In this document: positions 58,508 through 62,180 of the stretch, piece after piece | Layout: each line of letters opens with the position of its first letter | Position numbering within the stretch: position 1 is the stretch's first letter | DNA from: Paenibacillus sp. FJAT-26967 | Lineage (GTDB): Bacteria > Bacillota > Bacilli > Paenibacillales > NBRC-103111 | Assembly: GCF_001541095.1 (NCBI RefSeq) | Contig: NZ_LMXH01000010.1 | Span: 1 to 62,180 of the forward strand | Length of the DNA: 62,180 nt | Direction: 5' to 3' | The notes under the pieces: model-generated | What the model saw: the letters and a program-made list of their open reading frames with translations, nothing else | Told to the model about the DNA's origin: nothing | The model's database searches: none | Program-made: the position numbers and the translations under genes

Positions 58508-59518
58508 ATGTTAAAAATAGGCGACGTCGTCGCCCCTAACAATGTAGTCTTGGCACCTATGGCCGGCGTTTGTAATCCAGCTTTCCGTCTAATCGCCAGA
58601 GAATTCGGCTGCGGCCTGGTCTGTGCGGAAATGGTCAGCGACAAAGCAATCGTACATGGTAATTCCCGCACTATGGATATGCTTTTTGTCGATGAACGTG
58701 AGAAGCCGCTCAGCCTTCAGATTTTTGGAGGCGATACGGATACACTGGTGCAAGCCGCGAAATATGTCGATGAGAATACAAATGCGGATATTATTGACAT
58801 CAACATGGGCTGCCCGGTACCGAAAATTACAAAATGTGATGCGGGAGCCCGCTGGCTGCTGGACCCTTCGCGTATTGAAGAAATGATTCGCACGGTGGTA
58901 GGCTCGGTAAATAAGCCCGTTACCGTCAAAATGCGTATCGGCTGGGATTCCGAACACATTTATGTCCTCGATAATGCCAAAGCGGTCGAACGCGGCGGCG
59001 GTGCTGCGGTAAGCGTACATGGCCGTACGCGTGAACAGCTGTATACCGGCAAAGCCGATTGGGATATTATCCGCCAAGTCAAAGAAACCGTATCGATACC
59101 AGTCATCGGTAATGGTGATGTGGTGACACCGGAAGATGCCAAGCGTATGATTGATGAGACTGGCGTGGATGGAGTCATGATCGGCCGCGGGGCCCTCGGC
59201 AATCCGTGGATGCTGTATCGTACGGTGCAGTACCTGACCAAGGGTGAATTGCCGCCGGAACCGGAAGCTCAGGAGAAGATGCGCATTGCTATTCTTCATA
59301 TGGATCGCTTGATCAAATTGAAGGGCGAGCATGTGGCCATTAAAGAAATGCGTAAACACATGGCCTGGTACCTCAAAGGCATGAAAGGAGCCGCATCTCT
59401 CAAGAATTCCATCATGGAGCAGACGACCCGCCAGGGAATGGTCAGCATACTTGATGATTATTCGGCTTCTTTCGACAATAGTCCCGAGAACCAGGAAGAA
59501 CAGCACACGTTGCACTAA
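58508..59518 (+). CDS. dusB: tRNA-dihydrouridine synthase
   Basis: An FMN enzyme reducing uridines in tRNA; 336 residues. LAPMAGVCNPAFRLIAREFG near 16-35, the catalytic cysteine in INMGCPVPKI (about 99), VKMRIGWD (about 140), and GRGALGNPWML (about 223) for FMN phosphate binding. ATG 58508 follows TAGGAGGAAAATCG. Placed between yazB and lysS as B. subtilis dus1; greA intervenes here. Confidence 0.94.
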   Translation: MLKIGDVVAPNNVVLAPMAGVCNPAFRLIAREFGCGLVCAEMVSDKAIVHGNSRTMDMLFVDEREKPLSLQIFGGDTDTLVQAAKYVDENTNADIIDINMGCPVPKITKCDAGARWLLDPSRIEEMIRTVVGSVNKPVTVKMRIGWDSEHIYVLDNAKAVERGGGAAVSVHGRTREQLYTGKADWDIIRQVKETVSIPVIGNGDVVTPEDAKRMIDETGVDGVMIGRGALGNPWMLYRTVQYLTKGELPPEPEAQEKMRIAILHMDRLIKLKGEHVAIKEMRKHMAWYLKGMKGAASLKNSIMEQTTRQGMVSILDDYSASFDNSPENQEEQHTLH

Positions 59519-59540
59519 GGAAAGGGGGCACTGGGTTACA

Positions 59541-59569
59541 TTGACATTTGTAATTCGTTGCCCTATAAT
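59541..59569 (+). promoter_or_regulatory. sigma-A promoter of greA
   Basis: Perfect TTGACA (59541-59546) and TATAAT (59564-59569) with 17-base spacer, giving a leader of about 90 bases. Confidence 0.93.
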
Positions 59570-59665
59570 CAGGCAATAAGTTGGTTATTTTCCGAATTTG
59601 TATTAAATTAATCAGTGAATTCGTATAGCATTTCCTTGAATTTACACGACGGGAGATAGGTTTGA

Positions 59666-60142
59666 ATGAGTGAAAAAGAAGTCCTCCTTACCCAAGAAGG
59701 CCTCAAGAAGCTTGAGGAAGAACTCGAACATTTGAAATCGGTGAAGCGCCGGGAGGTGGCTGAACGGATTAAAGTTGCTATCGGTTACGGCGATATTAGT
59801 GAGAACTCTGAGTACGAAGATGCTAAGAACGAACAGGCTTTTATCGAAGGCCGTGTTATTACCCTGGAGAAGATGCTCCGCAACGCGCGCATTGTTAACC
59901 TGGACGAGGTAGACACCAGTACCGTTAGTGTAGGTTCTATTGTGACTCTTAAGGATTTGGAGTTCGGCGAACTGGTCGAATACACAATCGTGGGTACAGC
60001 GGAATCCGATCCTTTTCAGAACAAAATCTCTAATGAAAGCCCTGTCGGTAAATCGATCATCGGTAAGCAAAAGGGTGCTAAAGTAGACGTGACGGTTCCT
60101 GCCGGCGTTATTCAATATGAAATTATGGACATCAAAAAATAA
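59666..60142 (+). CDS. greA: transcription elongation factor GreA
   Basis: Rescues backtracked RNA polymerase by stimulating transcript cleavage. 158 residues: an N-terminal coiled coil with the acidic tip [20 protein letters not shown] (about 48-67) whose Asp/Glu act at the polymerase centre, and a C-terminal FKBP-like domain (about 80-158). ATG 59666 lies behind GGGAGATAGG at slightly long spacing. Here it is between dusB and lysS, unlike B. subtilis. Confidence 0.97.
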   Translation: MSEKEVLLTQEGLKKLEEELEHLKSVKRREVAERIKVAIGYGDISENSEYEDAKNEQAFIEGRVITLEKMLRNARIVNLDEVDTSTVSVGSIVTLKDLEFGELVEYTIVGTAESDPFQNKISNESPVGKSIIGKQKGAKVDVTVPAGVIQYEIMDIKK

Positions 60143-60177
60143 AACATCACCGGGTCATCGCCCGGAAGGTGATTGCA

Positions 60178-60207
60178 GGAAAAGCTTCCTTTGGAAGCTT
60201 TTTTCGC
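60178..60207 (+). terminator. terminator after greA
   Basis: AAAAGCTTCC, loop TTT, GGAAGCTTTTTT. A second stem ATCACCGGG/CCCGG..GGTGAT lies just before it (60146-60173). Confidence 0.9.
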
Positions 60208-60224
60208 GTAAAATAGACCGTATG

Positions 60225-60310
60225 ATTACAGACAGACAGCGCAGCAGGGCCACCGGGTAATCTGCTTCAGAGCAGTTGTGGGAGCCTATGTCTGCGCGGG
60301 AAAGCTTTTC
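60225..60310 (+). other. structured leader candidate upstream of lysS
   Basis: GCGCAG (60239-60244) can pair with CTGCGC (60292-60297), enclosing GGCCACC/GTGGGAGCC and TCTGCT/AGCAG stems; an alternative pairing CAGACA with TGTCTG excludes part of the first. This could be a leader regulating lysS. No T-box sequence and no known riboswitch core is present. Confidence 0.35.
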
Positions 60311-60333
60311 GAGGAAGGCTTATCACGGGATAA

Positions 60334-61848
<1,515 letters not shown>

Positions 61849-61857
61849 GCAGACAGA

Positions 61858-61892
61858 AGGAAGATGCCGTCGGGCGTCTTCTTTTTTTACGT
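61858..61892 (+). terminator. terminator after lysS
   Basis: GAAGATGCC, loop GTCG, GGCGTCTTC followed by seven T. Confidence 0.93.
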
Positions 61893-62002
61893 ATGCTTTA
61901 GCTGGCTGAAAGTTCAACTCGGTAATAATCTGCCATAAAAAGAAATGTAAGCCGTTCACATAACCGATTTAATAGAAATTTAAACTTGTTCTAAAAATAA
62001 GC

Positions 62003-62031
62003 TTGCATTCTCTTTGTCAGCGTGGTATCTT
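62003..62031 (+). promoter_or_regulatory. promoter of the right-hand rRNA operon
   Basis: TTGCAT (62003-62008), 17-base spacer, TATCTT (62026-62031), preceded by AT-rich sequence that may act as an UP element. It leads into a typical pre-16S leader. Confidence 0.8.
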
Positions 62032-62063
62032 ATTTAAGTCGCCGCTGAAACAAGCGCTAACGA

Positions 62064-62180
62064 CAAGGGCTGACAAGCCTTGATTGTCCTTTGAAAACTG
62101 AACAACGAGTGATTGAAACGTCTTGAGCAATCAGGACGCTAAACAGAGAAGAAATTCTCGTCAGCATTAACTTTTTGAGC
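62064..62180 (+). other. pre-16S rRNA leader with boxA-like element (partial)
   Basis: The leader contains TCCTTTGAAAACTGAAC (about 62087-62103), the boxA-like sequence found before 16S and in the spacers of Bacillales rRNA operons and used for antitermination and processing. A small CAAGG/CCTTG hairpin (about 62063-62083) precedes it. Mature 16S rRNA is not reached before the window ends. Confidence 0.8.

Noticed and set aside
58589-59515. 308-codon minus-strand frame opposite dusB
   Set aside because: Antisense to a clear, full-length dihydrouridine synthase; no ribosome site or recognisable motif.
60225-60310. T-box or lysine riboswitch before lysS
   Set aside because: The T-box core sequence and the lysine aptamer core are both absent; only generic stems are visible.

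Overview
The window is a contiguous piece of a Gram-positive, endospore-forming Bacillales chromosome, most likely from the Paenibacillaceae. This rests on the gene content (csfB/gin, fin, spoVG, spoVT, yabG, yabP/Q, spoIIE, sspF), on strong rho-independent terminators, on sigma-A promoters and 0A boxes, and on a gene order that tracks the origin-proximal rrnA-to-rrnJ interval of Bacillus subtilis. The genus is inferred from general resemblance and was not tested. The window opens in the 3' tail of a 23S rRNA followed by 5S rRNA and closes in the promoter and leader of a second rRNA operon, so it is the whole protein-coding block between two rrn operons.

Layout. 0.6-8.7 kb: a small membrane protein, the sigma-G inhibitor Gin, a YaaO-type decarboxylase, then tmk-darA-yaaR-holB-ricT-yabA-trmN6-rsmI. 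8.8-13.5 kb: an AbrB regulator with a zinc-ribbon tail diverges from a YwfO-type HD phosphohydrolase across a region with three exact 0A boxes; tatD follows, and ecsAB lies on the minus strand. 13.7-18 kb: a c-di-AMP (ydaO) riboswitch with promoter and terminator precedes a YabE-like 3D-domain wall protein, then rnmV-rsmA-yabG. 18.6-24.5 kb: veg with tandem promoters, sspF, ispE, purR, ridA, spoVG, glmU and rplY/ctc. 24.6-38.3 kb: pth, fin, mfd, a PrsA-like lipoprotein, two tandem spoVT genes, a YabM flippase, the yabN/mazG fusion, HU, rqcP, yabP, yabQ, divIC and yabR. 38.4-47.4 kb: spoIIE, yabS, yabT, tilS, hpt and ftsH. 47.5-53.8 kb: nadABC, coaX, hslO and a YacD-like PrsA. 53.8-58.5 kb: cysK and a folate operon (pabA-pabC-folP-folB-folK-yazB). 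58.5-61.9 kb: dusB, greA and lysS.

How it fits together. Most genes are housekeeping (clamp loader, tRNA/rRNA modification and quality control, peptidoglycan precursor, NAD and folate synthesis) mixed with sporulation regulators acting at successive stages: AbrB/Spo0A, SpoIIE, Fin for the sigma-F to sigma-G switch, Gin for sigma-G, and SpoVT late in the forespore. Compared with my recollection of B. subtilis, metG/metS, prs, pabB, xpaC and yaaN are absent from this interval, while the ywfO-like gene, ecsAB, nadABC, greA, a prsA-like gene and a second spoVT are present. I saw no mobile elements, CRISPR arrays, prophage or tRNA genes. I did not find a clearly new multi-gene system. The items most worth checking are regulatory: the c-di-AMP riboswitch leader beside a DarA c-di-AMP receptor gene, the 0A-box cluster shared by abrB and the HD gene, the spoVT duplication, and two unassigned structured intergenic RNAs.
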